Shown here one piece after another: positions 1 to 8,326 of a stretch of 64,000 nucleotides of DNA (its first letter is position 1; every line of letters begins with the position of its first letter). Position numbers and translations under genes: made by a program. The notes beneath the pieces were generated by a model. The model saw nothing but the letters and a program-made list of their open reading frames with translations. It was not told the origin of the DNA and did not search any database. Source of the DNA: Planctomycetaceae bacterium. Lineage in GTDB: Bacteria > Planctomycetota > UBA1135 > GCA-002686595. The stretch lies in NCBI GenBank assembly GCA_011525785.1, contig WYBT01000039.1, forward strand, positions 1-64,000. The letters are read 5' to 3'.

Positions 1-1972
1 CCGGCACCAGGCGCGGGTCGACGCAGTGGTCGCCCGACCAGCTCTTGGTGTTGTCGGTGAAGACGCTCTTGGACACCGCACCGGTCGCGCAATCCCACGA
101 GTGGCGGAAGCCCTTGTGGTAGCCGATCAGCAGTTCGGGAGCCATGTCGGCATAAGGCCCCTTATGGACCTCGTGCGTGATGAAGGCCTCCTTGACGACC
201 TTCTGTCCGTCGAGCGGATCGACCAGCGCCTCGAGCTTCTCCTTCAGCTCGCGGCACAGCTTGTCCATCTCGGGGCCCTTCTCGACGATGCCGTGCGCTT
301 CGCGACCTTTGCGATTGATGAAAACGCCCGTGAGGCCGAGCGTGAAAGCGCGCGTCTTCGTCCAATCGACTTTGGCGAACCAATCGGGGCTCGTCTCGGC
401 GCCGTCCTTCAGCACCAGATAGCCGTTCTCCTTCAGCCACGTGTTGAGGTTCACGCCGCGGCGGAAGTTGCAGAAGCCGTGGTCGCTGATGATCGCGATC
501 GCCGTGTCCTTGTCGTCGCCGACCTTCGCGAGCAGCTCGCCCACGAGCTTGTCCATCTCGGCGTAAGTCTCGGGGATCACGTCCTTGTACTTCGCCAACT
601 CCGCCGGCGTGCTGTTGCGATTGGCCGGGTGAGTGGGATCGAGGAAGCGATAGAACATGTGGCTGATGCGATCGGAGGTGTCGAACACCACCGTCACGAA
701 GCCCTTCTTGGTCTTGTCGAGCACGTCCCACAGCTGCTTCTTGCGCTCGTCGCAAATCAGCCAGGCCTGCTTCAAGAACGCTTCTTCGTCGATCACGCGC
801 TCGTTGAGCGCCCATGTGTCTTCAGCGAGTCCGAGCGTCGCGTACTGGCCGTGCAGCTTGGCGAGGTAGATCGCGTACACGAACGGATGGCTGATCGGCA
901 TCACCGGGTTGTCCGGGTTGATGTTGATCGGCGTGACGTACAGCTCGAAGTGCTCGGCATCCCAGGTCTGGATGTAGAGCCGCGCGATGCCGGTGAGCCC
1001 GTCGAAGGGCACGACCATCCACGGCGTGTACTCCTTGACGCCGACTTCGCAGGTCGTGTCCCCCACCGTGATCTTGGCGCGCTTCTTCGCGTCGTCGAGT
1101 TCGACCTTGAACGGGCACTTCATCGCGCCGTCCTTGCCGGCCGGCCCGGTGAGCTTCGACTCGATCACGTTGCCGGAGCGACGGATCTGGTACTGCTGGC
1201 CGCCGATGTGCTGCCCCGCGGGCCGCGGCTTGGTCGAGTAGAACGAGAACGAGCCCTGCGTGCCCTGGATGTCGGGCACGCACATGCCGCTGAGCAGCGT
1301 GCCGTTCTTGAACTTCTGCGGCGGGAAGGTGATCGGCACGCGGATGATCGAAGACCACACGCGCGCGTCGCCGAGCAGCTTCCAGAAAGGCTGACTCTTC
1401 TGCAGCGAGCGCTGCACGGCCTCCGTGCCGAAGGGCAACTTCGCAAAGCCCAGATTGAGCGTCTTGGGCAGCGTCATCGTCTCCGCGCTCGACAGCATCG
1501 GCATGTACGAGCAGGGGTCGCGCGTCAGGAAGTCATAGATGTTGTGCCGCGAGGCATCGACGCCCGTCGCGTACGTCGACCACGCCACCGGCGAGATCGA
1601 CGGGCAGGCGGTCTCGAGCGGATAGAAGCAGCCGCTCTCGGCGAGCTTCTTGAGCACCGGCATGCGGCCCTCGGCCATGTACTGCTTGGCCAGACCCGGA
1701 TCCATGCCGTCGAAGCCCACGACGATCATGCGCTTGAACTTCTGCGGCCCGTGCTTGGCCGGCGTGAGCAAGCGCACCGCGAACTTGAGCGGCCACACGA
1801 GCAGGATGCCCGCGGCGAGCAGGAACGTGCCCGCGAGCACGAACATCGAGCCCGCAGCCGCCATGCCTGCGCCGGGGCCGATGTAGGCGAGCGGCAGCTC
1901 CTGCGGTTGCGCCGCAGCGGGCAGCGCGCACATCAGGACAGCGGCGACGAGCGCGGCAGCGCGCAGGGTCAT
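1..1972 (-). CDS. Alkaline-phosphatase-superfamily phosphodiesterase, C-terminus off the window
   Basis: This reads as a membrane-anchored, exported hydrolase of the type I phosphodiesterase/nucleotide pyrophosphatase group. The first 22 residues look like a signal peptide ending in AAAQ, followed by a hydrophobic segment at about residues 35-62. The metal-binding motif GFDGMDPG is at about 87-94, the probable nucleophile serine lies in SISPVAW (about 127), and later metal ligands are in FDTSDRISH (about 425) and SDHGF (about 495). At least 657 residues are visible and the frame is still open at base 1, so the gene is truncated only by the window. An in-frame ATG five codons upstream (1987) is an alternative start; neither has a clear ribosome-binding site. 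The substrate cannot be told from the sequence. A long open frame on the opposite strand is a composition artefact. Confidence 0.88.
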   Translation of the reverse strand, partial: MTLRAAALVAAVLMCALPAAAQPQELPLAYIGPGAGMAAAGSMFVLAGTFLLAAGILLVWPLKFAVRLLTPAKHGPQKFKRMIVVGFDGMDPGLAKQYMAEGRMPVLKKLAESGCFYPLETACPSISPVAWSTYATGVDASRHNIYDFLTRDPCSYMPMLSSAETMTLPKTLNLGFAKLPFGTEAVQRSLQKSQPFWKLLGDARVWSSIIRVPITFPPQKFKNGTLLSGMCVPDIQGTQGSFSFYSTKPRPAGQHIGGQQYQIRRSGNVIESKLTGPAGKDGAMKCPFKVELDDAKKRAKITVGDTTCEVGVKEYTPWMVVPFDGLTGIARLYIQTWDAEHFELYVTPININPDNPVMPISHPFVYAIYLAKLHGQYATLGLAEDTWALNERVIDEEAFLKQAWLICDERKKQLWDVLDKTKKGFVTVVFDTSDRISHMFYRFLDPTHPANRNSTPAELAKYKDVIPETYAEMDKLVGELLAKVGDDKDTAIAIISDHGFCNFRRGVNLNTWLKENGYLVLKDGAETSPDWFAKVDWTKTRAFTLGLTGVFINRKGREAHGIVEKGPEMDKLCRELKEKLEALVDPLDGQKVVKEAFITHEVHKGPYADMAPELLIGYHKGFRHSWDCATGAVSKSVFTDNTKSWSGDHCVDPRLVP

Positions 1973-2190
1973 CGTTCGGAGGAGCATCGCGGATCGGTGT
2001 CGGTCGGAGGAGGAGACGTCCCGCCGCCCCGGCCAAAGCGCGGAGCGAGAGGGAGAGCGTGCAGACCTATCGACCCCGCGGCGCGCACGCTGGAGGCTTG
2101 CGCCCCGTCCCGCCCGCCCGCCGGGGGAGGTCCAAGCCCTCATCCTAACCCAGAGCTGCGGCCCTTCTCGGCGCGGCCCCGCGGCGTCAC

Positions 2191-2709
2191 TCACGCCAGC
2201 CAGTCCCCCGCATAGGCCGTCCCGAATCCCGGCGCATCGCGCTGCGCCAATTGAAGCAGCCGCTTCGCGATCTGCTTCAAGTGCAACGCGTCGTGGGCGG
2301 CCCACGAAGCCAGCAGATCGCCCGCGCGCAGCACGCCGAGGCTGGCGTGGTGGTGCTCGGCCGACCAGTTCGCGCCCGACAGCGTTTTCAACCACGCGAT
2401 CGAAGCCGCCCGCTCCGCCGCGAATCGATCGAGGACATCCCGCGCCTGTTGGCCAAGGTAGTTCCGCTCGAGCGCCGCTTGCGGCGGGTTGATCGGCGGC
2501 CACGGCGAGCCATCGCCGCGCAGCGTCAACTCCAGTCGCACTCGAAAGTCCTCGAGCTCTTCATCGGCGAGGTGGCACAGCACCTCGACGATCGACCACT
2601 GGCCTTCGCTCGGCCGCCATCGAAGATCGTCGTCACTCAGTCCAGCCACCAGCGCCTTCAGCGCCGCGGGCGCAGGTTGCATGCGAGCAAGAATCGAGGT
2701 GAGGTTCAT
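2191..2709 (-). CDS. DinB-like four-helix protein
   Basis: A 172-residue protein of the DinB/YfiT-like superfamily, which are putative metal-binding four-helix bundles often linked to thiol-dependent enzymology. Visible family features are the N-terminal helix followed by WRPSEGQWSIVEVLCHLADEE, with the first metal histidine in the LCHLAD stretch, and HDALHLKQI near the C-terminus, supplying the second histidine region. The start at 2709 gives the usual family length. In-frame upstream starts at 2742 and 2775 would add residues with no family match. It is a single gene between the phosphodiesterase and the Fic gene, all on the minus strand. Substrate and physiological role are unknown. Confidence 0.85.
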   Translation of the reverse strand: MNLTSILARMQPAPAALKALVAGLSDDDLRWRPSEGQWSIVEVLCHLADEELEDFRVRLELTLRGDGSPWPPINPPQAALERNYLGQQARDVLDRFAAERAASIAWLKTLSGANWSAEHHHASLGVLRAGDLLASWAAHDALHLKQIAKRLLQLAQRDAPGFGTAYAGDWLA

Positions 2710-2847
2710 GGGCGCAATTGGACTCTTTCGCGTGACGAGCATTGACAGTTCAACGCGCGTCCGGCGCGGCCCCAACTCAGCGCAATCTACGCAGCGCGCG
2801 GCGCGTGCGACGTGCCGCCGGCGCGCGAGAGATCCACGCCACGGAGT

Positions 2848-3975
2848 TCACGGCGCAACCTGCTCGGCTTCTCCCAGCCTGTAGCTCGTGCTGCGGCCGC
2901 CAGCGTCGTTCTTGACGAGGATGCCGCGTGCGACGAGTTCCAGGACGTCGCGATGCGCCGTGTCCTGCGAGCACTTGGCGAGCTTGGCGTACTTCGATGT
3001 CGACATGAAGCCCTCGTACTCGCCGAGCATGCGGTTGATCACCGAGCGCTGCCGCTCGTTTACCGGCCGGCGGTTGATCCGCTCCCACAACCTGGCCTTG
3101 CGAAGCACCCCCGCGAGCATGAGCTCGGCACTGCCCAACGCCCGGTCGAGACAGCCAAGGAACCACAGCAGCCACTCGGTGATGTCGAGCGCTCCGCGCT
3201 GCGCGCTCTCGAGTGCGGCGTAGTAGTCCTTGCGCTCCGCTTCGAGCTGCGAGGACATGCTGTAGAAGCGTTCGGGCGCGCCGTCCGCGCGGGCGAGCAT
3301 CAGCTCGGCGATCGCGCGCGCGATGCGGCCGTTGCCGTCGTCGAAGGGGTGAACGGTCACGAACCACAGGTGCGCAACGCCTGCCTGGAGCACAGAGTCG
3401 GTCGAGCTCGGCGAGTTGAACCAGTCGAAGAAGGCCTCCATCTCGACGCCGAGCCGCTGAGCTGGAGGCGCCTCGAAGTGCACGACCTCGCGTTCGAGCG
3501 GTCCGGACACGACTTGCATAGGTCCCGACTCGTCCGTGCGCCAAGCGCCCACCGTGATTCGGTCGAGACCATTGCGACCCGTCGGAAACAGCGCCGCGTG
3601 CCAGCTGAACAACCGCTCACTCGCCAGCGGCGCCTCACAGTTGCGCGTGGCGTCGAGCATCATCTCGACCACGCCGTCCACGTGCCGGCTCGCCGTCGGC
3701 AGCCCCGCGACTTCGAGACCGAGCCTCCGAGCGATCGACGAGCGCACTTCGTCAGCGCTCAACGCCTCACCCTCGATCGCGGACGACTTCACGACCTCGC
3801 TGGTCAGCGCGGCGAGATTCGCCTCCGCCCGCAGATCGAAGCCCAGGCCCCTCATCCGACCCAGCAGCAGCCCTTGCTTGTGGCGGACGCCGGCCAGCGG
3901 GGCAACGATGCCCCTGTCGTCCCAGGTGAAGCCCGGCCAGTCCGCGCGCTCGTGATTGAACTGGGGTCTCCGCAT
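2848..3975 (-). CDS. Fic-family AMP-transferase with internal inhibitory helix and C-terminal winged helix
   Basis: The protein has 375 residues. The catalytic Fic loop HPFDDGNGR is at residues 209-217 and matches the consensus HPFxxGNGR fully, so AMP transfer to protein hydroxyl groups is expected. The autoinhibitory motif S-x-x-x-E-G lies at residues 64-69 (SSAIEG), as in self-inhibited Fic proteins. An N-terminal DUF4172-like region comes before the Fic core. The C-terminal 90 residues look like a winged helix (RQRSVINRML, then a DTAHRDVLELVARGI stretch). Length and order resemble the SoFic type from Shewanella. Two palindromes with the same half-site flank and overlap the start codon, so the gene may regulate itself through its winged helix. 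Target protein unknown. Confidence 0.92.
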   Translation of the reverse strand: MRRPQFNHERADWPGFTWDDRGIVAPLAGVRHKQGLLLGRMRGLGFDLRAEANLAALTSEVVKSSAIEGEALSADEVRSSIARRLGLEVAGLPTASRHVDGVVEMMLDATRNCEAPLASERLFSWHAALFPTGRNGLDRITVGAWRTDESGPMQVVSGPLEREVVHFEAPPAQRLGVEMEAFFDWFNSPSSTDSVLQAGVAHLWFVTVHPFDDGNGRIARAIAELMLARADGAPERFYSMSSQLEAERKDYYAALESAQRGALDITEWLLWFLGCLDRALGSAELMLAGVLRKARLWERINRRPVNERQRSVINRMLGEYEGFMSTSKYAKLAKCSQDTAHRDVLELVARGILVKNDAGGRSTSYRLGEAEQVAP

Positions 3976-3987
3976 CAGGTGCGGAGA
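3967..3987. promoter_or_regulatory. Palindromic operator-like site overlapping the fic start codon
   Basis: TCTCCGCA at 3967-3974 and TGCGGAGA at 3980-3987 form a perfect 8 bp inverted repeat with a 5 bp centre. The left half covers the first codons of the fic gene and the right half lies just upstream of its ATG. The same half-sites and the same 5 bp spacing recur at 4020-4042. Two such sites make a specific protein-binding role likely; which protein binds is inference. Confidence 0.6.
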
Positions 3988-4019
3988 TTGTCAGCGACAG
4001 GGAGCCGAATGACCACCCA

Positions 4020-4042
4020 TTCTCCGCACCGCATGCGGAGAA
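4020..4042. promoter_or_regulatory. Second palindromic operator-like site upstream of fic
   Basis: TTCTCCGCA at 4020-4028 and TGCGGAGAA at 4034-4042 form a perfect 9 bp inverted repeat with a 5 bp centre, 45-67 bp upstream of the fic start codon. Its centre is 54 bp from that of the first site, roughly five helical turns, so the two sites lie nearly on the same face of the DNA. A single further half-site, TTCTCCGCA, is at 4054-4062. The rest of the gap, 4063-4333, holds nothing I recognise; the sigma-factor gene begins at 4334 in the other direction. Confidence 0.6.
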
Positions 4043-4333
4043 CGTAGGCCGCTTTCTCCGCAAACTCGTCGCTGGCGCGCTCGCGTCGAACTGGCTGGCC
4101 GTGTGCGGGGGGCAGTCGGGCGCGCGGGGAGCTCACGCCGCGGCCGAGATCTCCGTCGTGGCGCAGGCGTCGTGTCGAGACAGGACTGCGATCAGGCGAG
4201 TGAATACCAGCGCTGCGCTGGAAGTCGTGAATCTGCGCTGAGCAAGGTGCGTCGCGCTGGCAGAGTCGGAACGCTCGGACGCCAGAGATTCGTGGTCACA
4301 CTTGGCCGCCCGCGGGATTCCTGCGTCGACCCC

Positions 4334-7261
4334 ATGGAACCGACCGCTCGAACGCCGCGCGAAGGTGAACTCCTCGAACAGCTTGCGTGGCTGCAAGGCC
4401 TGGCGCGGAGCTTGGTGCGCGATGCGTCGAGCGCCGACGACCTCGTGCAGGACACGTGGCTCGCAGCCTCGAAGCACGCGCCCGCGTTGGACGGGAGCGG
4501 GCTGCGCAACTGGCTCGCGAGGGTGGCGCGCAACTTTGCCCGGCGCGGCGCGCGCGCGCAGGAGCGACGAGCCCGTCGCGAGAGCGCCGTCGCTCGGCCC
4601 GAGGCGCAGGTCGATGACGTCGTCGCGCGCGGCGGGCTACAGAGGCGGCTCGCAGCCGCAGTGATGTCACTCGACGAGCCCGAGCGTTCGGCGGTGCTGC
4701 TGCGCTACCTCGACGGACTCTCGGCCATCGAGATCGCCGAGCGGCAAGGCGTGTCGCATGTCGCAGCGCGCAAGCGCATCTCGCGCGGCCTCGCCGAGCT
4801 GCGCAAGAAGCTCGATGCACAGCACGGCGGAGACCGCAACGCGTGGATCGTCGCGCTGCACTCCTGGGTCGGCCAAGGCCGGCCTGTCGCCGGAAGTTCG
4901 ACAGGCATCGTCTCGGGAGTCTTGGTCATGCTCGGAAAGCTCGTCGCCGCCGCGGCGTTGCTCGCGGCAGCCTGGTTCGGTTGGAACTCATTCGGAGGAG
5001 AGGCGTCCGAAGCGCGCGTTGCGGACGTCGCGCAGGCCGGCGCGAGCGTCGAGTCCCGTGGTGCTGCGCCGGCGAGCGCCGACACACGCAGAACGGAGAC
5101 GGAGATCAGCTCGACGAAGTCCGCTCGCTCACTCCAGCTCGTCGACGAAGCGGGCGCGCCCCGCGGCGGCTTCACGGCGATCCTCCTGGACGACACGCGT
5201 TGGCTCGCGACGAAGCTCAGCGACGCCAGCGGCCGCATCGAGCTCTCGAACGAGCCGCGACCGACCGCGCTGATCGTCGCGCGCGCGGGCTTCATGCCGA
5301 TGCGCTTCGAATTGGACTCCGAGGGCGGCGAGGCGTCGTTGCTCGTGCCTTCAGGAGCGAGGGTGGCAGGACGACTGCTCTATGCGAGCGCTTCTCGCCT
5401 CTCGCGCCTCGAGCTGACCGACGATCGCGACACGCCGGCGCTCGCGAAGCTCGACGACGAAGCGCTGCGAGAGCTGGAGAAGCTCGGCATTTCCGAGAGC
5501 AAGCGCGTGCTGCCGCTCAACGACAGCGCTGAGTTCCAGTTCGACGGTCTGGGCGAGTCGTGGACCGGCGCGATCGAACTGCCGGACAGTTGGCGCTTCA
5601 TCCGCGGGCCGGGCGACTTCACGGAGGACGATCGCTCGCTCCTGCTTCTCGCGCCGACCGAAGGACTCGATCTCGCGCTCCTCTCTCCGCTCGTAGTCCG
5701 TGGCCGCGTAGTCGACGCACGGACTCGCGCAGGAGTGGGCGGCGTGCGTGTGCGTTGTTCACGGCTCGACGGCGCGGCGCCGGAAGCGACCACCGATGCC
5801 ACAGGGGCGTTCGAGCTGCCGCTGGCGACCTCGCGGCACGCGCTGGACGAGTGGGCCGGCACAGTGCTCCTCGAGCTCGATCTCGTGCGGCGCAGCGTCA
5901 ACGTGCGAACCCCATGGCGCGAGCTCGAGCGAACGCGCGAACTCGGCGAGTTCGAGCTCTCGAGAGGTCGCCGTCTCGAGCTCCGGGTGACCGACGACGC
6001 TGGCGTTCCGATCCCCGCTGCGAGCGCGCTCGTCAGCCTCGCCGAGTACGACGAACGGCCCCGCGTCGCGGACTTGAGTGGTCGGATCGTGTTCTCTGCC
6101 CTGCCAGAGGACTGGCGTCCGATCACGGTGCGAGCCGATGGACACAGCCAAGTCCTCGTCGCTCCAACGACGGAGGAGCGCGTGAACGTCGTCTTGGCGC
6201 GCCGAAATCGCATCGACGTGCGCGTAGTCACGCAGACGGGTGCTCCGGTGAGCGAGTACGGATCGATCGGACTGCGCCATTCGACCGAGGCCGAGCAGCC
6301 CGGCTGGATCCGCAGCGCCGGCGACGGTCGATGGGTGTTGAGCGATCTTGCACCCGGCGCTTTGGTGACGTTGCACGTCTGGTCTGTGAACGCAGCCAAC
6401 AGTGAGCTGACCGAGCTGATGAGTCGGGACGTGACGGCCCCGCCACGCCTAGAGACCGTTGAGATCGAACTCGTCGTACCGACGAGGTCGCTCGGGATCC
6501 ACGGTCGGGTGGTCGACGAGTCCGGGCGCGGCTTGCCGCGCGCCACAGTTCACATCGAGAACTCGACCGCATCGATGAGCATGCCCACCCATGAGGACGG
6601 CCGCTTCGGCTCCGAGGAGTTGGAAACGTCCATCGACGAGATCGAACATCTAGAGGTCACTCGCCCCGGGTTCGTGCCGATCGTCCTCGACGGTGTGAAG
6701 TTGCGCGAAGGCGAGGAGCTCGTCTTCACACTCGCGCGCGGACATGCGCTCGACGCGCTCGTGCTCGACGCGCGCGGAAAGCCCACGGACTCGAAGCTCC
6801 TCCTCGCCGTGTTCGAGGGAGGCACGAGCGTGCTCGGCACGCCGCTAGGCGACGGGCGCTTCCACTTCGACGCCGTCCCGAACCTGGCGGGCGAACTGCA
6901 ACTCGAGTTCGGCGGCGTGACGCACAGCACGCCGATCGGCGTGAACGACTCGTTCGTGTCCCTCACGCTGCCCGCAACGGGCGAGCTGCAGCTCACGGTC
7001 GCTCCAGGGAGCTACGACGAGAGCAGCATGGTGTGCGTACTTGTTCAACGCGCGGGCGCCGACGCCGAACCGACGCGCAAGTACTTCCGCAAGCGCGACG
7101 GCGAGCTCGAGCCACAGACACTCAGCCTCCCCGAGGGCCGCTACCGCATCCAACTCGAGAGCCGCGTGCTCGGAGGAGGCGCGCCGAAGGTCGAGGCTCT
7201 CGGCGTCGAGCGCGAGATCGAGATCATCGCGGGCAAGCTGCTCGCACTCACGCTGCCGTAG
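4334..7261 (+). CDS. ECF sigma factor fused to a membrane anchor and long extracytoplasmic domain
   Basis: The N-terminal 165 residues are a complete ECF sigma factor. Region 2 (about 12-75) contains ADDLVQDTWLAA, and region 4 (about 105-165) contains SLDEPERSAVLLRYLDGLSA followed by a helix-turn-helix. A single transmembrane segment follows at about residues 190-215 (SGVLVMLGKLVAAAALLAAAW). The remaining 760 residues look extracytoplasmic and contain several carboxypeptidase-regulatory-like beta-sandwich repeats, for example at about 453 (GRVVDARTRAGVGG) and 722 (GRVVDESGRGLP). The start at 4334 begins directly with the sigma domain; the open frame upstream has no homology. ECF proteins with C-terminal extensions are known in Planctomycetes and Actinobacteria. 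I infer that an outside signal, transmitted by proteolysis or conformation, controls the tethered sigma domain. No separate anti-sigma gene is adjacent. Confidence 0.88.
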   Translation: MEPTARTPREGELLEQLAWLQGLARSLVRDASSADDLVQDTWLAASKHAPALDGSGLRNWLARVARNFARRGARAQERRARRESAVARPEAQVDDVVARGGLQRRLAAAVMSLDEPERSAVLLRYLDGLSAIEIAERQGVSHVAARKRISRGLAELRKKLDAQHGGDRNAWIVALHSWVGQGRPVAGSSTGIVSGVLVMLGKLVAAAALLAAAWFGWNSFGGEASEARVADVAQAGASVESRGAAPASADTRRTETEISSTKSARSLQLVDEAGAPRGGFTAILLDDTRWLATKLSDASGRIELSNEPRPTALIVARAGFMPMRFELDSEGGEASLLVPSGARVAGRLLYASASRLSRLELTDDRDTPALAKLDDEALRELEKLGISESKRVLPLNDSAEFQFDGLGESWTGAIELPDSWRFIRGPGDFTEDDRSLLLLAPTEGLDLALLSPLVVRGRVVDARTRAGVGGVRVRCSRLDGAAPEATTDATGAFELPLATSRHALDEWAGTVLLELDLVRRSVNVRTPWRELERTRELGEFELSRGRRLELRVTDDAGVPIPAASALVSLAEYDERPRVADLSGRIVFSALPEDWRPITVRADGHSQVLVAPTTEERVNVVLARRNRIDVRVVTQTGAPVSEYGSIGLRHSTEAEQPGWIRSAGDGRWVLSDLAPGALVTLHVWSVNAANSELTELMSRDVTAPPRLETVEIELVVPTRSLGIHGRVVDESGRGLPRATVHIENSTASMSMPTHEDGRFGSEELETSIDEIEHLEVTRPGFVPIVLDGVKLREGEELVFTLARGHALDALVLDARGKPTDSKLLLAVFEGGTSVLGTPLGDGRFHFDAVPNLAGELQLEFGGVTHSTPIGVNDSFVSLTLPATGELQLTVAPGSYDESSMVCVLVQRAGADAEPTRKYFRKRDGELEPQTLSLPEGRYRIQLESRVLGGGAPKVEALGVEREIEIIAGKLLALTLP

Positions 7262-7411
7262 CGTTCGGGGCGCGGGCCGCCGGCGCTGGCGCGTTCCTCG
7301 GAGCCCTCAGGGCGCGGGCGGAAGCACTCGCGCGCAGACACTCTCCGAGAGATACCGCACGCGCGGCACGGCCGCTGTCGGCTAGCTGCCGCAACCAGAA
7401 GCGTCCGGCGT

Positions 7412-7702
7412 TCAGCGCAAGTGCGGCGCTACGTCGCGCTGCTCAGCCTGCAGCTTGGCGAAGCTCCGCGGATCGATCGGCTTGAAGACTGGCGTCGTGC
7501 CGCCGGGGTGCTTCGCGAGCATGCGCGCGGGCCGCACCGGCCTCCGCTCGAAGCCGCCGCCGCAGTTGGGGCAAACGTTGGAGAGCAGCGTCTCGACGCA
7601 CGTCCGACAGAACGTGCACTCGAACGAACAGACCATGGCCTCCGCGCTGCTGGGCGGCAGCGCCGTTCCGCAGTGTTCGCAACTGGGTCGAAGCTCGAGC
7701 AT
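7412..7702 (-). CDS. DUF1272 small cysteine-rich protein
   Basis: A 96-residue protein matching the DUF1272 family from its first residues (MLELRPSCEHCGTALPP). It has eight cysteines in pairs (CEHC, CSFECTFC, C, CPNC), consistent with two zinc-binding sites. The stretch CSFECTFCRTC is characteristic of the family. The start at 7702 matches family members; an in-frame upstream extension has no support. It lies 52 bp downstream of the small exported protein gene on the same strand, so the two may be cotranscribed. The molecular function of DUF1272 is unknown. Confidence 0.88.
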   Translation of the reverse strand: MLELRPSCEHCGTALPPSSAEAMVCSFECTFCRTCVETLLSNVCPNCGGGFERRPVRPARMLAKHPGGTTPVFKPIDPRSFAKLQAEQRDVAPHLR

Positions 7703-7754
7703 GACGGCGACGATCGCGGCGGAGGGACGGAGCGAAAGCGGGGCGCGCGCAGCT

Positions 7755-8174
7755 TCAGCGTTCGACGCGCCAGTCGATGTCGTAGCTTCCCGTCGCCGCC
7801 CGCATGTCGATCTCGAGGCGCCACTGGCCGGCCGTGGGCTCGAGGAGCCAGTCGGACTCGAGCTGGCCATCGGCGCGGACCTCCTGCTCGGACTTCACCG
7901 TCCCGTCCGGCGCGAACAGCTTCAGCAGGATCACACCTTGCTCCACCTCGAGCGGGTCGAAGTCCAGCAGGTTCGACTTCGTCCCGCCGGGCACGTCTGC
8001 GACGAGGTTGCGCAGCTCGGTGGTGTTCGCGAACTTCGAATGCGAGGTCACGCGAACCTTGGCGCGGTCGTCCGCGGTCTCCGTCGACGTCATTTGGACG
8101 CTGTGACGATGCGAGCAGGCGCCCGAAAGCGCGACGGCGATGAACAGGGCTCCGAACTGTCGGGCGACACTCAT
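7755..8174 (-). CDS. Small exported protein, possible lipoprotein
   Basis: A 139-residue protein with an N-terminal signal sequence (FGALFIAVALSGAC) whose cysteine could be a lipidation site, though SGAC is a weak lipobox. The start at 8174 is supported by GAGGTG about eight bases upstream. The mature part is predicted to be beta-rich, with phrases such as VILLKLFAPDGTV and WLLEPTAGQWRLEIDM near the end that resemble an extracytoplasmic beta-sandwich. I do not recognise a named family. It is probably exported to the cell envelope. Confidence 0.78.
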   Translation of the reverse strand: MSVARQFGALFIAVALSGACSHRHSVQMTSTETADDRAKVRVTSHSKFANTTELRNLVADVPGGTKSNLLDFDPLEVEQGVILLKLFAPDGTVKSEQEVRADGQLESDWLLEPTAGQWRLEIDMRAATGSYDIDWRVER

Positions 8175-8326
8175 GAAAGCACCTCTCGGTTGGATTGCGC
8201 GGGCCACCGAACTCACGGGATCGCGGTCAATCCGCGCGGCAAACGGCGCGGGCTCTCGAGGTTACGCGTGTGGAAGAACTTCGCGCGATTGACGCCGCGC
8301 CGACGGCGATCTCGAGGGCGCAGCGC

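Noticed and set aside
26..2215. A 729-residue plus-strand open frame at the window start
   Set aside because: It is antisense to the phosphodiesterase-superfamily gene, whose motifs are clear, and has a composition-only sequence.
4103..4333. Longer N-terminus for the ECF sigma fusion
   Set aside because: The upstream codons give no homology and the sigma domain begins exactly at the ATG 4334.
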